A stretch of 64,000 nucleotides of DNA from Siphonodentalium dalli (taxonomy: Eukaryota > Mollusca > Scaphopoda > Gadilida > Siphonodentaliidae): the NCBI GenBank assembly GCA_032622095.1, contig CP136062.1, forward strand, positions 144,228,351 through 144,292,350. The letters are read 5' to 3'. Numbering within the stretch: the stretch's first letter is position 1; every line of letters starts with the position of its first letter. Below are positions 23,851 through 35,714 of this stretch, one piece after another. The notes below the pieces were generated by a model that saw only the letters and a program-made list of their open reading frames with translations, did no database searches and was not told the DNA's origin. The translations under genes and the position numbers were made by a program.

Positions 23851-25084
23851 AACCACTATCAGTACATGCATGGCATTGATTATAATAATTAATATAGCAT
23901 TATCACTGTTATCACCCTACCATGATATATATTCATCGAAATCGTCGTGTATTTATATTAATGTATGCAATATGACACTTTGCAACAAACTATTTAAGTG
24001 AGTACTCTATAGTGGGACAGTTTTCGTGCAAATTGTGCCCGTGGAGGGTGGTGTGTCCATATGTGGGGAGGGGGCAAGTGTCTGGAGGCAAACTTGTCGC
24101 ACAGACGACCGGCATCTGTAATGTAAGTACATGTACGGAAAAACGATCAGGCATGAATTCCACGAAAAAGCGGCCATGGATACCGATAATGGGTATTTGC
24201 ATCATAAGCATGTCATCGGGGAATGTTGTTGCTTCTTCTGTATTTCATTATTACTATCCAATGAATAAATTTTGGAATGGTCATTGCCCTCACAATACAA
24301 TCTCTTAAACACCAGATATTGTGTGACTGTGGATCAATGATGCGCGCATGCGCAGTCAACACATATTTTCATATTTTGCCAAATAAGGTCAAATGAACCA
24401 AAATATCATTTTCAAGCAGCTCAAGTGTCATTCTATGTTAATAGTGAGGCATGTGTGGAAATGTTATTTTTGTCACATTTCCCATATCACAATCTGCCTC
24501 AATTACCATAGTATCCCCTTTTTTGCACATATATTTTAGTAAAATGACGGTTTAACGCCTACCAATAACCCGTTTCTAAGGTAAAAAGAGTCGCATAGCA
24601 ACCGTTGCCATGGAAAGTATTTTCGTGATTGCCCCCATATCTGAAAATAATACGTGGGACCTAATATACACATGTGCCAAGTTTTATGCTTTTATGACAA
24701 TGTCCGCACTTGTTACACAAAAAACTATACCTAAAAAAATCGCACGGTGATTCCGTCACGCCCGTTGTGTGATTCCGTCACGGCGAACAAACCGAGTTAA
24801 CTAGTAATATACACACAAGTGTGTGACAATGCGGCTTTTTTCTGCAAGTATAATGTATCTACTTTGCTCATTGAGAACTTTTTCCAGGTCAGCTTGGCTG
24901 AATGAGCAGAGTTCTTCAATAGTACGGACCTACCCTCATATTGATGGCACTTTTTTGGTGATTCCGTCACGGACACAATTTGACCCAGAGTGAGATGATA
25001 CTTAAATACACATATAATTGTATATAACTAAACAACTTGAGGTTTTTCCTGTTCTTCCAAGGTTGACGTTGAAAAGTGTCACAA
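23851..25084. other. Spacer between inverted satellite arrays
   Basis: No gene recognised. The word gattccgtcacg occurs three times at about 24750, 24770 and 24960. Conserved spacing is not evident. Confidence 0.45.
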
Positions 25085-25750
25085 TTTAGACCGGCAGCAG
25101 AATATGGGTTCATTTATTCAATTCCGCTGCAGCTAGCGACTTGCCCGATCGCACATGGGTGCAAAGGGGCATTCTCTGCATGATATGATGTCCATTCCCG
25201 TAGTCAGGCAGCCAGGGAGGTGCGGTCGGTCCCTTTTTGGATTTTGCGTACCTCACGGAACCGGCCGTAAGTTAGGGGTTAACAGTGTCGTGTCCGCTCG
25301 AGCTATCGACTTGGGGATTGTAACATTGGTATATACAGCTCCATTCTGCACGATAGTGCATACCCATTTCGCCCGGACCCCTGGGGGAGGTGCGGTCGAC
25401 GGGTGTTATTTTCGGCATTTTAGCGTACATTCGTAGGTGTTCATTTATTCACTTCCGCTGCAGCTAGCAAATTACCCGATCGCCCATGGATGCATAGGGG
25501 TTTAAGTTGCATGATATGATGCCCATTCCCGTAGTCAGGCAGCCAGGGAGGTGCGGTCGGTCCCTTTTTGGATTTTGCGTACCTCACGGAACCGGCCGCA
25601 AGTTAAGGGTTAACAGGGTCGTGTCCGCTCGAGAAATCGACTTGGGGGGTTGGAACTTTGATATATACAGGTCTATTCTGCACGATAGTGCATACCCCAT
25701 CTCGCTCGGACACATGGGAGAGGTGCGGACGGGTGTTGTCGGCTTTTAGT
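25085..25750 (-). repeat. Satellite array, reverse orientation
   Basis: Two units read as the reverse complement of the 22800-23850 satellite: 'tgcatgatatgatg.ccattcccg', 'gctcgag..atcgacttgggg' and 'ctgcacgatagtgcatacc'. The two arrays form an arm pair around a 1.2-kb spacer. Confidence 0.8.
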
Positions 25751-25963
25751 AGGGCCCGCCACAGCAAACCATGTCGCCCGCTGCAATAAGTCCACCAAGC
25801 TCTGCCAACGATCTATCAAGGATGTACCTAGCTGAATGTCTTGTCGCTGTTTATCTTTACTCAACATGCAGTGTTATATTTTGCATGCTAATACACACGT
25901 GAACTTGATAACTTAATGAATAACCCATTCTGTTAACAGTCATGTTTATTCTTATTAAGAACT

Positions 25964-27250
25964 AGCAGGGTTACCCGGCGTTGCATATATGGCAAGAAAC
26001 GTGAGCAAAAAGTTAAGGGGGTATGTTTTTGTCCCATGTAGAAAGCCTTGATACAGAGCGGGACAAGCGTTACAGAAGCTGATAAAATATGTTTTTATTT
26101 TTCATCGTTATCTGCGTCTCAGTAGTAACCCTTGATACAGAGCGATACAAGCGTTACAGAAGTTTAAGAAATCGTTTTTATTTCTAGTGATTATCTGCGT
26201 CCCAGTAGTAACCCTTGATACAGAGCGATACAAGCGTAGTTTAAGGAATCGTTTTTATTTCTCATCGTTATCTGTGTCCCAGTAGTAACCCTTGATACAG
26301 AGCGATACAAGCGTTACAGAAGTTTAAGAAATCGTTTTTATTTCTAGTGATTATCTGCGTCCCAGTAGTATCAACGTTGGTGCCCCTCTGGCTTTCCGTG
26401 CACCCCTTGTTCGAATAACGCCACTTTTGACAGATTTAAGCCACACCAGTAGACTCCTCATACCATGGGGATGATAATGATAATATTGTATAAGTGTGGT
26501 GGCAATCGGCGAATAAACCCATTCTTATCATATTTAGTGCCCACCCTCCCCAATCTTTCATCCAAACGACAGCAATTGTCGTCTTTAAATCACACAATTA
26601 GATTCATTGTATCATGGAGGAAAATATATATCAATTTGGTGGAAATCGGCGATAAAATTAGATTTGTCAATTTTGATGCCCCTTTCCCCTTCCGTGCATT
26701 TAAACCACACCATTATATTCCTCATAATGATTATATATAAGTTTCGAGGCAATCGGCGACAAACATTTTTTCTGCACCTCCCCTTTCTGCCCCTGACAAC
26801 AACGGCGTCACTTTAGAAAATTCTAGCCCACACCATTATCTTTCCCGTATAAAGTTATCCCTAGTGGACCCCTTTGGTGCCATTTAGATGGTCCATCGGC
26901 GCTAAAATTAGTTTGATCAATTTTGGTGCCCCTCTCCCCTTCCGTGCATCCCTGACTCGAACGGCGCCACTTTTGGCATATTTAAACCACGCCATTAGAT
27001 TCCTTATATCACGGGGATGATTATATATAAGTTTCGTGGCAATCGGTGACAAAAATATTTCTGCCCCTCCCCTTTTCTGCCCCTGACAACACACGGTGTG
27101 ACTTTAAAAAATACTAACCCGCACCATTATCTTTCTCGTAAAAAGTTACCCCTAGTAGACCCCTTTGTTACCATCTAGATGGTCCCCTGTGAATTTCTAT
27201 AGAACACAGACAGACAGACAGACAGACATTCGCAAATATAGTAGATATAG
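25964..27250 (+). repeat. Composite dispersed repeat with internal tandem modules
   Basis: It begins 'actagcagggttacccggcgttgc', a typical opening of an abundant invertebrate interspersed repeat. It contains three to four units of about 95 bp with 'cagtagtaacccttgatacag' (26040-26370). Units of about 170-190 bp follow with 'cccctccccttccgtgca' and 'cgtggcaatcggcgacaaa' (26380-27180), and the repeat ends in (CAGA)n and 'attcgcaaatatagtagatatagat'. The layout resembles RTE-type non-LTR 3' regions, but no RT is present. Confidence 0.55.
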
Positions 27251-27750
27251 ATGTTTGGCTATGTTCCAACTTAAATGTTGGCTTTGCAAATAAACAATCA
27301 ATCTGAAATTATTTATCAGTAATAAACACAAACCGTGTTGTGTATCAGTCCGTTGATGCAGGGTGAACATTTCATAATGAACTTCGTTGTCCATTTCTCT
27401 GCGTCTGATGTGATCATAACGTTGGGCACTGGAATTGAGGAACGTAAAACGTCAATTCCAGATTATATGCAGCTAAATGTATGTGTGCCGTTTCTACCTA
27501 CACACTGTATAGCTGCCGGTAATGAGAGATTTCTCGTCATCCGCTTTGGGTAGGGCTCTTCCGATATGTAATATATCTACTCCTCGCAACGACTTTTCGC
27601 AAATATCCAAACAAAATGACATAAAAAATTCAGATTAGCAAATGTACGAACCAACGCTTTGATTCGTTACTCGTCATCGCTTACATTAGAGCGGTCACTA
27701 TAATTAAGAAATAATAACCACTAATTTGTTTAACCACTGTCCCCGCATAT
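27251..27750. other. Gene-free stretch
   Basis: AT-rich sequence in which the only open frames are short and featureless. Confidence 0.45.
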
Positions 27751-27752
27751 GT

Positions 27753-28296
27753 GGACATTTCTTTCGACGAAACTTTGGAATTTTCATTGTTAAAGGTACT
27801 CAATCCGAACAGAGGGTCCCCATCTCAACAGATTCCAACAACAACAATCCGATCAGAGGGTCCTATATTACTATTTCTTTGGCTTTGTGGGTACAAAATA
27901 TTCGATTCGAGTCGAGGAACCCATCAAACAAAGCTCAGAGTTATTAGATATTAATTTTTGAAATTTGTTATTTACTCGAGATGAGTACTAATAATTGCCT
28001 TCAACTGCCGTAATCTGCTCTGGATGTGTACTCCAAAATCTATTCAAACAGACAAGGATGGATAACTCTAAAATCAAGTGGTAATAACAGCGCAATTTTG
28101 ACTGAGTTCTGGGCCAGATAATATTCTCGATAATGAAAAATAATAGATTTCTAAAATCGATATCTAACAAATCTGAGCTTTGATGGGTGACTTCCTCGAC
28201 TCGAATCAAATATTTTTGACCCCCGAAGCCATTGAAATAGTAATTGAGAGGAGTTTTATCGGATTGAGTACCTTTAATATACATTTCACAATGTCC
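27753..28296. mobile_element. Inverted-repeat (foldback) element
   Basis: Left arm 27753-27960 and right arm 28148-28296 are reverse complements. Shared words, read from the left, are 'aaaggtactcaatccga', 'tattactatttc' and 'attcgagtcgaggaa'. The right arm lacks about 50 bp present in the left arm. There is no transposase ORF. Confidence 0.6.
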
Positions 28297-28669
28297 AAAC
28301 ATTCCGCGAAGATTACGCCCGCAACAGTCATATTCCCTTGTTTCCTTCGATTTGATTGTCATTTATATTGGCAGTGTTGTTTATTTTCAGTTTTACTTGC
28401 AGTTCGGTGACAGATACAGATACAGATTTATTCACCCATGTGGTCAAAATATGACATTGGAGCATTGACATATATGTTTACATATAGTAATACATAAATT
28501 GTACGCATGCGTTGTAGGTATACAATACTCAATAGTGTTGGGGTTGGGTCATGTGGGTGGTGGTATTTTCGTTATTATTAAGTTCATTTTTGGCTCTGCG
28601 TTGTCGATGACAGGTATTATGCATGGGGGGGGGGGGGTCTTCAGTGCATTTGTTGTGGTGTGGTGGTAA

Positions 28670-28885
28670 CTACGGGGTGTATATATATAGTATCAATGGT
28701 GTTCCTTGTCTGACAAGGGCATATTTTATGAAGGCAGCTAGGTTTATCAAGATCTTGTTATTCCGTGAGTTGAAAAGAGCATATAGTTTGAGCGCATTCG
28801 GTCTTTTGTAGTAAAATTGTTTGATGTATTTCTTTCGGAGGTCGTCAAGATTCGTACATTCAAGAATGAGGTGACATGCTATAGT
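28670..28885 (-). pseudogene. 5'-truncated non-LTR retrotransposon: C-terminal end of ORF2
   Basis: The minus-strand reading contains CHLILECTNLDDLRKKYI, then RPNALKLYALFNS, ILINLAAFIKYAL and a TAG at 28670-28672. The pattern C/H-LL-C..(Y/L)..LR.KYI....RPN......L......L.NL..F...A is the usual extreme C-terminus of jockey/CR1-like LINE ORF2 proteins in invertebrates. A stop lies directly upstream, so only about 70 residues remain. The 3' UTR continues to about 28405 and ends in a repeat of CTGTAT with an AATAAA-like signal, read on the minus strand. A G-run at 28625-28637 lies just past the stop. Confidence 0.65.
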
Positions 28886-29422
28886 CTATACAATACCAAT
28901 TTAGGTCTATGTAATACACATCTATTGTAAATAATGTTATCCTGAAAACTATTATAATCCGACCTTTAATTACAAAATGGGGTCTTGTGTAATTTTCTGC
29001 AATCCATTTGCTATTTGATGAATCACAATTAGATATGATTGAAGCCAATAATATTACGATAGGATCACAGTGCATACATATACGAGTGACTATGAAACTA
29101 TAATATGCTTTATTCTCTCATCCAAGCTAATACATATGTACCAGAATGATATTGAGATATAGAAGTATATATACAATAGACATATAGTAATATATACAAT
29201 AGACATGTACATATGGTTCCGGGTCGATGGCATGTCGAATTTCGATGAATATATTCCGAGTTTTATTCTGACACCGTTACTAGCTTATTTGCGTCAGGAT
29301 TAAGCACCGCGCAATCTCGTGTGAAACCTTGTTGCATGGAGTAAACTTGAATGCAAAGCGGAAATAAACCCACAGTGGAAACCGATGGGTTAACGACAAT
29401 GTAATGGCATGTACATACTCAC
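28886..29422. other. Intron or downstream sequence of the Ig/FN3 gene, no exon recognised
   Basis: AT-rich. Further cytoplasmic exons of the minus-strand gene could lie here or beyond, but none could be supported. Confidence 0.35.
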
Positions 29423-29450
29423 TCAGCATTGCGCTTCCGAGCTCTCTGTC
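29423..29450 (-). CDS. Candidate 28-nt microexon: basic juxtamembrane segment of the Ig/FN3 protein
   Basis: On the minus strand a strong acceptor (aaatttcag) precedes 28 nt that end at a consensus donor (GTGAGTATG). Entering in phase 1 from the TM exon upstream, it encodes RQRARKRNA directly after the membrane helix and exits in phase 2. A run of Arg/Lys immediately after a TM helix is the expected stop-transfer signal, which supports the assignment. It is short, so a chance match to splice signals remains possible. Confidence 0.45.
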
Positions 29451-29993
29451 CTGAAATTTAAACATTGCTATCAGATGCAATCTAATAGATACACTATTTT
29501 TAGCAACCGAATTACGTGTGTATACCGTGTTTGATATACATGCATTCAGTAAAATCATTCATGCAAATTAGTTGTAGTAACATGTGCTTGGCAAACTTTA
29601 ATACCTTCTTATTCTATGTATTTACATATAAGTCAGAGAAATAGCAGAATATGTTAATTTGAATTATGCGGATGACAATTAATGAAATTATATCTAGTTA
29701 TTAGAAAAAGCCAGTGTACCAACTGATTCACTAAACGAATGGTTTGTTCTGTGCAGGGAGGGAACGGCATGTCTTTGTAAAATTCCACAACTTACATGGT
29801 CGAGTTCATTATATCAGATCAATGACGATAATTCTAGCAACATTAATAAGTATATATATACATGCACACATATCACTGCCAAAAAAGCGTAGGGTATATT
29901 ATGAACTCATATTTTCAGATAACGGATGTTGGTACATGTACCATCCAGTTGCATATTGCGATCGCATATTGTCCCAATTTGTTTGCAACATAC

Positions 29994-30107
29994 TTCGCAG
30001 CCATAGAAGAACAGCAACAACGATTATTGCGAAAAACGCAACACCACCGACCGCTCCTCCTATGATTGGTATCGGATCCGGGTCCGCTTCGGTTTGTGCG
30101 ATATCAA
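29994..30107 (-). CDS. Transmembrane exon of host Ig/FN3 cell-surface protein
   Basis: A 114-nt minus-strand exon. The acceptor is a long pyrimidine tract plus cag (30108-30120) and the donor is GTATGT (29988-29993). Phase 1 in and phase 1 out match the FN3 exons. It encodes a short acidic stalk (DIAQTEADPDP) followed by a glycine-led hydrophobic helix (IIGGAVGGVAFFAIIVVAVL) and LWLR. It would anchor the protein as a type I membrane protein. The next exon is probably the basic microexon at 29423-29450. Confidence 0.7.
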
Positions 30108-30139
30108 CTGAAAAAAAAACAACATGACACATGTACAAA

Positions 30140-30600
30140 CGTCGACAACAGCATGCCTGGTTAATCCGTTCTATATATACTTAATACTCATTGACGATTA
30201 GTTATCTTTTTGAAAATATTCGGATACTAAGTTCAACAAACGACCATAGGGAAAATATCCGATTGTAAAAACAATTTAGTACGTAACGGACTCGGGTTAC
30301 GTTTGAGGTATCAATCGGACTTTGTTATGTCATCTGCATTACCAGTACCCACCCCTAGTTAAGTGGTTCCGCTATTCTGCTACGATGTTAGTGGGTCATG
30401 CTGAATTGTTATGATGGTGGGGCCAACCCATGCGGTTCAGAAATGTTGTCATTATTGCTGTACTTGGCTAATCCGAGCGATTTGAGAAAAAGACAGCGTG
30501 TTTACGAAACATTGAGGAGCAGACATATTAAAAATTGATGTTTACAAAACGACACGAATTGACACTTTGATTATGATTTGTTTGAACAAATAGCAACAGT
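30140..30600. other. Intron of the Ig/FN3 gene
   Basis: AT-rich sequence between the TM exon and the minisatellite in the same intron. Nothing recognised. Confidence 0.4.
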
Positions 30601-30604
30601 AAAC

Positions 30605-31130
30605 ACAGCCTGTGTTGAATGTGCTATAAACATAATGGTTTTTGAATGTGTTATAGACATAATGGACATTGAATGTGTCGTAGTCATAATGGATTTTGAA
30701 TGTTTTATAGACATAATGAATTTGTTATAGCCATAATGGCGTTTGAATGTGTTATAGGCATACTGGCTTTTGAATGCATAATGGCTTTTGTTTGTGTTAT
30801 AGTCATAATGTTTTTTGAATGTGTTTTACACGTAATGGCTTTTGAGTGAGTTATAGTCATAATGTTTTTTGAATGTGTTATACAATAATGGCTTTTGGGT
30901 ATATATAGTCATAATGCTTTTTGAATGTGTTATACACATAATGGCTTTTGAGTGTGTTATAGTCATAATGCTTTTGGAATATGTTATAGACATAATGGCT
31001 TTTGAGTGTGTTATTGTCATGTTTTTTGAATGTGTTATATAATAATGGCTTTTGTGTGTGTTATATAGTCATAATGCTTTTGGAATATGTTATAGACATA
31101 ATGGCATTTGCGTGTGTTACAGTCATAATA
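30605..31130. repeat. Minisatellite of about 36 bp (TTTGAATGTGTTATAGACATAATGGC)
   Basis: About 14 imperfect units alternate 'gaatgtgttatagacataatggctttt' and 'gagtgtgttatagtcataatg.ttttt'. The array lies in the intron between FN3 copy A and the TM exon. Confidence 0.85.
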
Positions 31131-31730
31131 ACACAACCAGAGGTTATAGCATGAGGATCACGACCAGGCATACAATTGTTTCAGGTACAGGAGAAAGTAC
31201 TGGATAAATTCATTAAATCTTCTCCTATGATTGTGTCGTGTCCAAAGATGACATGGTAATCAGCCTATTCTCGTGAACATGATCACGTTATTGAATGCAA
31301 AATAATATTTTAGATTCACAATTTGCTCAGAATCGCCTCATTCTGAGTCCATAACGAAAGGCAATGCGAGTTATTTAGTGCGATTATGGACTCATATTGA
31401 CTTTATATTATAAGTTCATTGTGAGCGGAAAATAACACGAATAAACTGTACGCTCTTTGTAATGTCCTCCGACAGTCTAACTGATGTTCATATAGAGCTT
31501 AATTTAGTTTCAAATAATGCCGATATGGGCTTATTTGTGTTTTGCCATAAGTTAAATATGAGCTTATATTCAGTCAATATCGAGTTGTCAAACTCCCGGG
31601 AACACACCCATCGTGGGGCTGATGCACTAGTATCTATATAAGAATTTACTGAACTCACTGTTATGATCCGATAAACGTCAATTGATCATCCGGGGAAAAT
31701 GTTACGAGGATCGGCGACACCAAGCAGCAC
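31131..31730. other. Intronic sequence; right part shared with copy D
   Basis: From about 31668 ('gataaacgtcaattgatcatc') the sequence matches about 60990-61060, showing that segmental copies A and D share this flank. No exon found. Confidence 0.5.
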
Positions 31731-32055
31731 TGTGAATTACATGGCTGGGGGGGGGGGATAATCAGTCATTTAAACACGCCCCATGTTTATGTTAGAGTAC
31801 TGTGAATTACATGGCTGGGGGATAATCAGTCATTTAAACACGCCCCATGTTTATGTTATAGTACTGTGAATTACATGGCTGGGGGATAATCAGTCATTTA
31901 AACACGCCCCATATTTATGTTATAGTACTGTGAATTACATGGCTTGGTGGATAATCAGTCATTTAAACACGCCCCATGTTTATGTTATAATACTGTGAAT
32001 TACATGGCTGGGGAGATAATCAGTCATTTAAACACGCCCCATGTTTACGTTATAG
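31731..32055. repeat. 64-bp tandem repeat, five units
   Basis: The word tgtgaattac recurs at 31731, 31801, 31865, 31930 and 31994. The unit contains 'ggataatcagtcattta' and 'cacgccccatgtttatgtta'. The first interval is longer because of a G-run. Segmental copy D (about 61049) has only one unit, so the array expanded in copy A. Confidence 0.9.
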
Positions 32056-32607
32056 GGTTCCCAGTCAGAACTTCGAATATTTCTCATGTTTGGATATGAG
32101 ATAAAACAATATTCCTACTGCTTACTGCTAAGTGAGGCACTCTTCTCATATACCAATAAGCACATCATAACAAGAACCAATGTCACATCACATTGACCAA
32201 GATGAGTACAAACGATAGATCAAATAACTGGGGGTGTTTTTATGTGCACGGTCATAGACTAATCGATCGATAGTTCACAGATAGAATATTGGGCTAACAT
32301 ACAGTGTTGCATTGTATAATATCCAAACTGCAGATATATTTCATAAAACAGAAACCGCGGATTATATAGAAATTAATAAGGAAAATGCAATATATTATAA
32401 GAAATTAGTATAGTGTGAGTGTGATTTAGTGAAAGGTATGTCGTTGGAGCCGTTGGAACACATTTAGTGTAAAAATAAATAAATAAAACACTTCAAACTA
32501 CATTAATGCCTTAAGTGTGAACATTTCTGAATCGCCAAATTTGGAGATACAAGTATTAGTTTGACTAATAATATATTGTTAGGCGTGCGATAAAATGGTA
32601 TCCTCAC

Positions 32608-32922
32608 CTGGAGCGGCTGCTGTTGTGAAAGATGACAGAGCACGAGGTTCCACACACTTTATTTCAGCATTGAACTTGTTCACAGCGACGACCTTCACAT
32701 TGTACTGTGTTACTTGCATTACGTTTCGAACATGCACAGACATCCACGTTTCAAGAGTATCCGTTTTACTGGAGACAAGTTTCCATATTCCTGTTGATTT
32801 TTTATTAATATACACCACGAAATGCTGATCAGCCCCGTTATTATTCTGTGGCTGCCATTTGAGAATCGCCGATGAGTGGGTTATGTTGTAAACTGTGAGA
32901 CCAATCGGTGACTCTGGGCAAC
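32608..32922 (-). CDS. Fibronectin type III exon, copy A
   Basis: A 315-nt minus-strand exon with acceptor tgttttacag and donor GTGAG, phase 1-1. It encodes one FN3 domain: CPESPIGLTVYN, the core Trp in ILKWQPQNNNG, FVVYI, and the F/G-strand motif QYNVKVVAVNKFNAE, ending in SSFTT. It has three extra residues (AAP) at its end compared with copies B-D. In the minus-strand order it is the last FN3 exon before the TM exon. FN3 domains act in extracellular adhesion or receptor proteins. Confidence 0.85.
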
Positions 32923-32972
32923 CTGTAAAACATTCATATTGTAACAGTTAGCTTTCTTAAAACCTTAAAATA

Positions 32973-33835
32973 CAGTACCAGTCAAAAGAAGTGGTATAAA
33001 TATGAAGCGTGCTATTTTCGCGCCCAATATCGCAATAATATCGCAAGAGGAAACGCTTATAAATACGCGCGCCGCTTGCGCTATTGCAATATTTTGCGCT
33101 TAATATTGTGACATTCAGAGCAAATCATTGCTTCTTCTATATTGTTTATTGCCTAAATAGAGACAATGTTTTAGATTTTGTATATAATTATAGTTGTAAA
33201 TGCTGTATGTACACTATATGTACACTATATCGGATATGTATGGAATTTTGCGAGCTTAAGGTCGCAATATTTTGCGCTCAATATCGCAATAATAAGCACG
33301 ACAGATTTTTGGTATTGCGCTATAATCCCGCCTTTTTCGAAATTAAGCGCGCTCAATATCGCAATAATGGCGCGCCTCGATATTCCACTTCTTCTGGATT
33401 TCATGCATGTTAGGTGTACAAAACAACAGAGTTGAACGGCAACAGTTTGTCTGAATCGCCGATAAATTTTGTTGCGTGACGTCACTTTCGTCGGAATGAC
33501 GTCGCGCTATAACACGTAGCACGGTAATGGCTGATTGTATAACATAGAACATCATCAGGTGGCCGTAAATCACGAATGAATTGACTAATTCGATATTATT
33601 TTCAGTACCCAGCAAGCACTTGAATAATATGTGTTATTGGCGAAATATGGACCAAATTTTCAGTAGGGTACCTCATGAAAAGTCCCGAAAATCGATATTT
33701 TGTCACCTATCTCGCTTCGGCGCCCTCAATATTCGAAAAGTAGAGTAATTTTCCTATACGGAAATGTTAGTCCCATAAATTCCCCCGAGGTGCGACGATC
33801 ACCCCCCAGCACAGCCTAGACTATGACTGGTACTG
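32973..33835. mobile_element. Tc1/mariner-type MITE, copy A, split by an insertion of about 420 bp
   Basis: The terminal inverted repeat CAGTACCAGTCAAAAGAAG is flanked by TA on the left (32971-32972) and the inverted end ...ACTGGTACTG by TA on the right (33836-33837). The other three segmental copies are 418 bp long. Here about 33400-33822 is extra sequence placed just inside the right end. The interior carries repeated 'gcgcgc' and 'caatatcgcaat' palindromic words. No transposase. Confidence 0.8.
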
Positions 33836-33879
33836 TATGTTAGGTAAGATAAGCAAAACAGTTTGTTTCTCAGTGAGCT

Positions 33880-34048
33880 ATATTTTACCTGGTGATGAGG
33901 GACGCATATATATTTTATTTATTACACATTATATTTGCCTAGTGATGAGGGACGCGTATATGTTTTATTAATACACATTATATTTTGCCTAGTGATGAGG
34001 GGCGCGTATATGTTTTATTTATTACACATTATATTTTGCCTAGTGATG
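33880..34048. repeat. 51-bp minisatellite, copy A (about 3 units)
   Basis: Units 'gcctagtgatgagggacgcg' + 'tatatgttttatttattaca' + 'cattatatttt'. This is the shortest of the four arrays. Confidence 0.9.
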
Positions 34049-34570
34049 ATTAACAGCCCAAGGGCCTATTAGCGGCCCGAGACGAAGTCGAGGGACGCTA
34101 ATAGGCCCGATGGCTGTTAATCATTTCAGAGGGCCGTTAGTAAACCATAATGCCCGATGAAATCATGTTATTACTATTATTACCACAGTTTTGGACATTT
34201 GACCCATTTGAGGATCCAGTGGAATAATGAAGTAGATTAAGAGAGAAATATTTTCAAGAACATTTAAATTTAATATCATTTGACTTGTCAGCCGACACGG
34301 AGACCCGAAAATAGGAGAGGGGAAAACCAGCATTGAAGACGAGTAACAAACAATGAGAGGTCGGCAGCTAAAATTATTAATGAATACGTACGCTCGGTAC
34401 AATAATTCAATCATATAGCGTGAATTCCAATCATAAAACCACCATAGTGTCGGGAAAATCTGATTCTTCCCATTATTTTCTTGAAATAAACACGCCAGAA
34501 CGGAAGTTGAAGTGACGTAACTAGCGCGATAATAAACACGATCTTGTTTGCGGGCGGCGGGTGTTATTGG
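34046..34570. repeat. Palindrome-headed repeat (702-bp family), partial copy
   Basis: It starts within a hairpin ('gattaacagcccaagggcc' against 'ggcccgatggctgttaatc'; loop around 34078-34092) and continues with the segment seen at 38060-38470. It also matches the right flank of the Polinton (56005-56325), so it represents the kind of target into which the Polinton inserted. Confidence 0.75.
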
Positions 34571-34893
34571 GCTAACATACAGTGTTGCATTGTATAATAT
34601 CCAAACTGCAGACATATTTCATAAAACAGAAACCGCGGATTATATAGAAATTAATAAGGAAAATGCTATATATTATAAGAAATTAGTATAGCGTGAGTGT
34701 GATTTATTGAAAGGTATGTCATTGGAGCCGCTGGAACACATTTAGTGTAATAATGTAATAATAAACAAATAAAACACTTCAAACTACATTAATGCCTTAA
34801 GTGTGAACATTTCTGAATCGCAAAAGTTGGAGATACAAGTATTAGTTTGACTATTAATATATTGTTAAGCGTGCGATAAAATGGTATCCTCAC

Positions 34894-35199
34894 CTTCTGT
34901 TGTGAAGGATGACAGCGCACGAGGTTCCACACACTTTATCTCAGCATTGAACTTGTTCACAGCGACGACCTTCACATTGTACTGTGTTACTTGCGTAACG
35001 TTCCGAACATGCACAGACATCCACGTTTCGTGAGTATCCGTTTTACTGGAGACAAGATCCCACATTCCTATTGATTTTTTTTTAATATACACCAGGAAAT
35101 GCTGATCCGCTCCATTATTATTCTGTGGCTGCCATTTGAGAATCCCCGATGAGTGGGATATGTTGTAAACTGTGAGACCTATCGGTGACTCTGGGCAAC
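34894..35199 (-). CDS. Fibronectin type III exon, copy B
   Basis: A 306-nt minus-strand exon with acceptor tgttttacag and donor GTGAG, phase 1-1, open throughout. It encodes the same FN3 domain as copies A, C and D with few replacements (for example KKKSIGMWDLVSS). It is nearly identical to copy C. Confidence 0.85.
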
Positions 35200-35247
35200 C
35201 TGTAAAACATATAGTGTAACAGTTTGCTTTCTTGAAACCTTAAAATA

Positions 35248-35665
35248 CAGTACCAGTCAAAAGAAGTGGTATATGAAGCGCGCTATTTTCGCGCCCAATA
35301 TCACAATAATATTGCAAGAGGAAACGCTTATAAGCGCGCCGCTGTCGATATTATTGCAACATTTTGCGCTTAATATTGTGACATTCAGAGCAAATCATTG
35401 CTTCTTCTATATTGTTTATTGCCTAAATAGAGACAATGTTTTAGATTTTGTATATAATTATAGTTGTAAATGCTGTATTTACACTATATCGGGTCCTTAT
35501 GAAATTTTGCGAGCTTAAGGTCGCAATATTTTGCGCTCAATATCGCAATAATAAGCACGACAGATTTTTGGTATTGCGCTATAATCGCGCCTTTTTAGAA
35601 ATTAAGCGCGCTCAATATCGCAATAAAAGCGCGCCTCGATATTCCACTTCTTCTGATTGGTACTG
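35248..35665. mobile_element. Tc1/mariner-type MITE, copy B (418 bp)
   Basis: Inverted ends CAGTACCAGTCAAAAGAAG / ...GATTGGTACTG, flanked by TA dinucleotides at 35246-35247 and 35666-35667. Short palindromic words rich in GCGC fill the interior. The CAGTACCAGTCAAA start is the well-known Tc1-type terminus. Confidence 0.85.
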
Positions 35666-35714
35666 TATGTTAGGTCAGATAAGCAAAACAGTTTGTCTCT
35701 CAGGGAGCTATATT

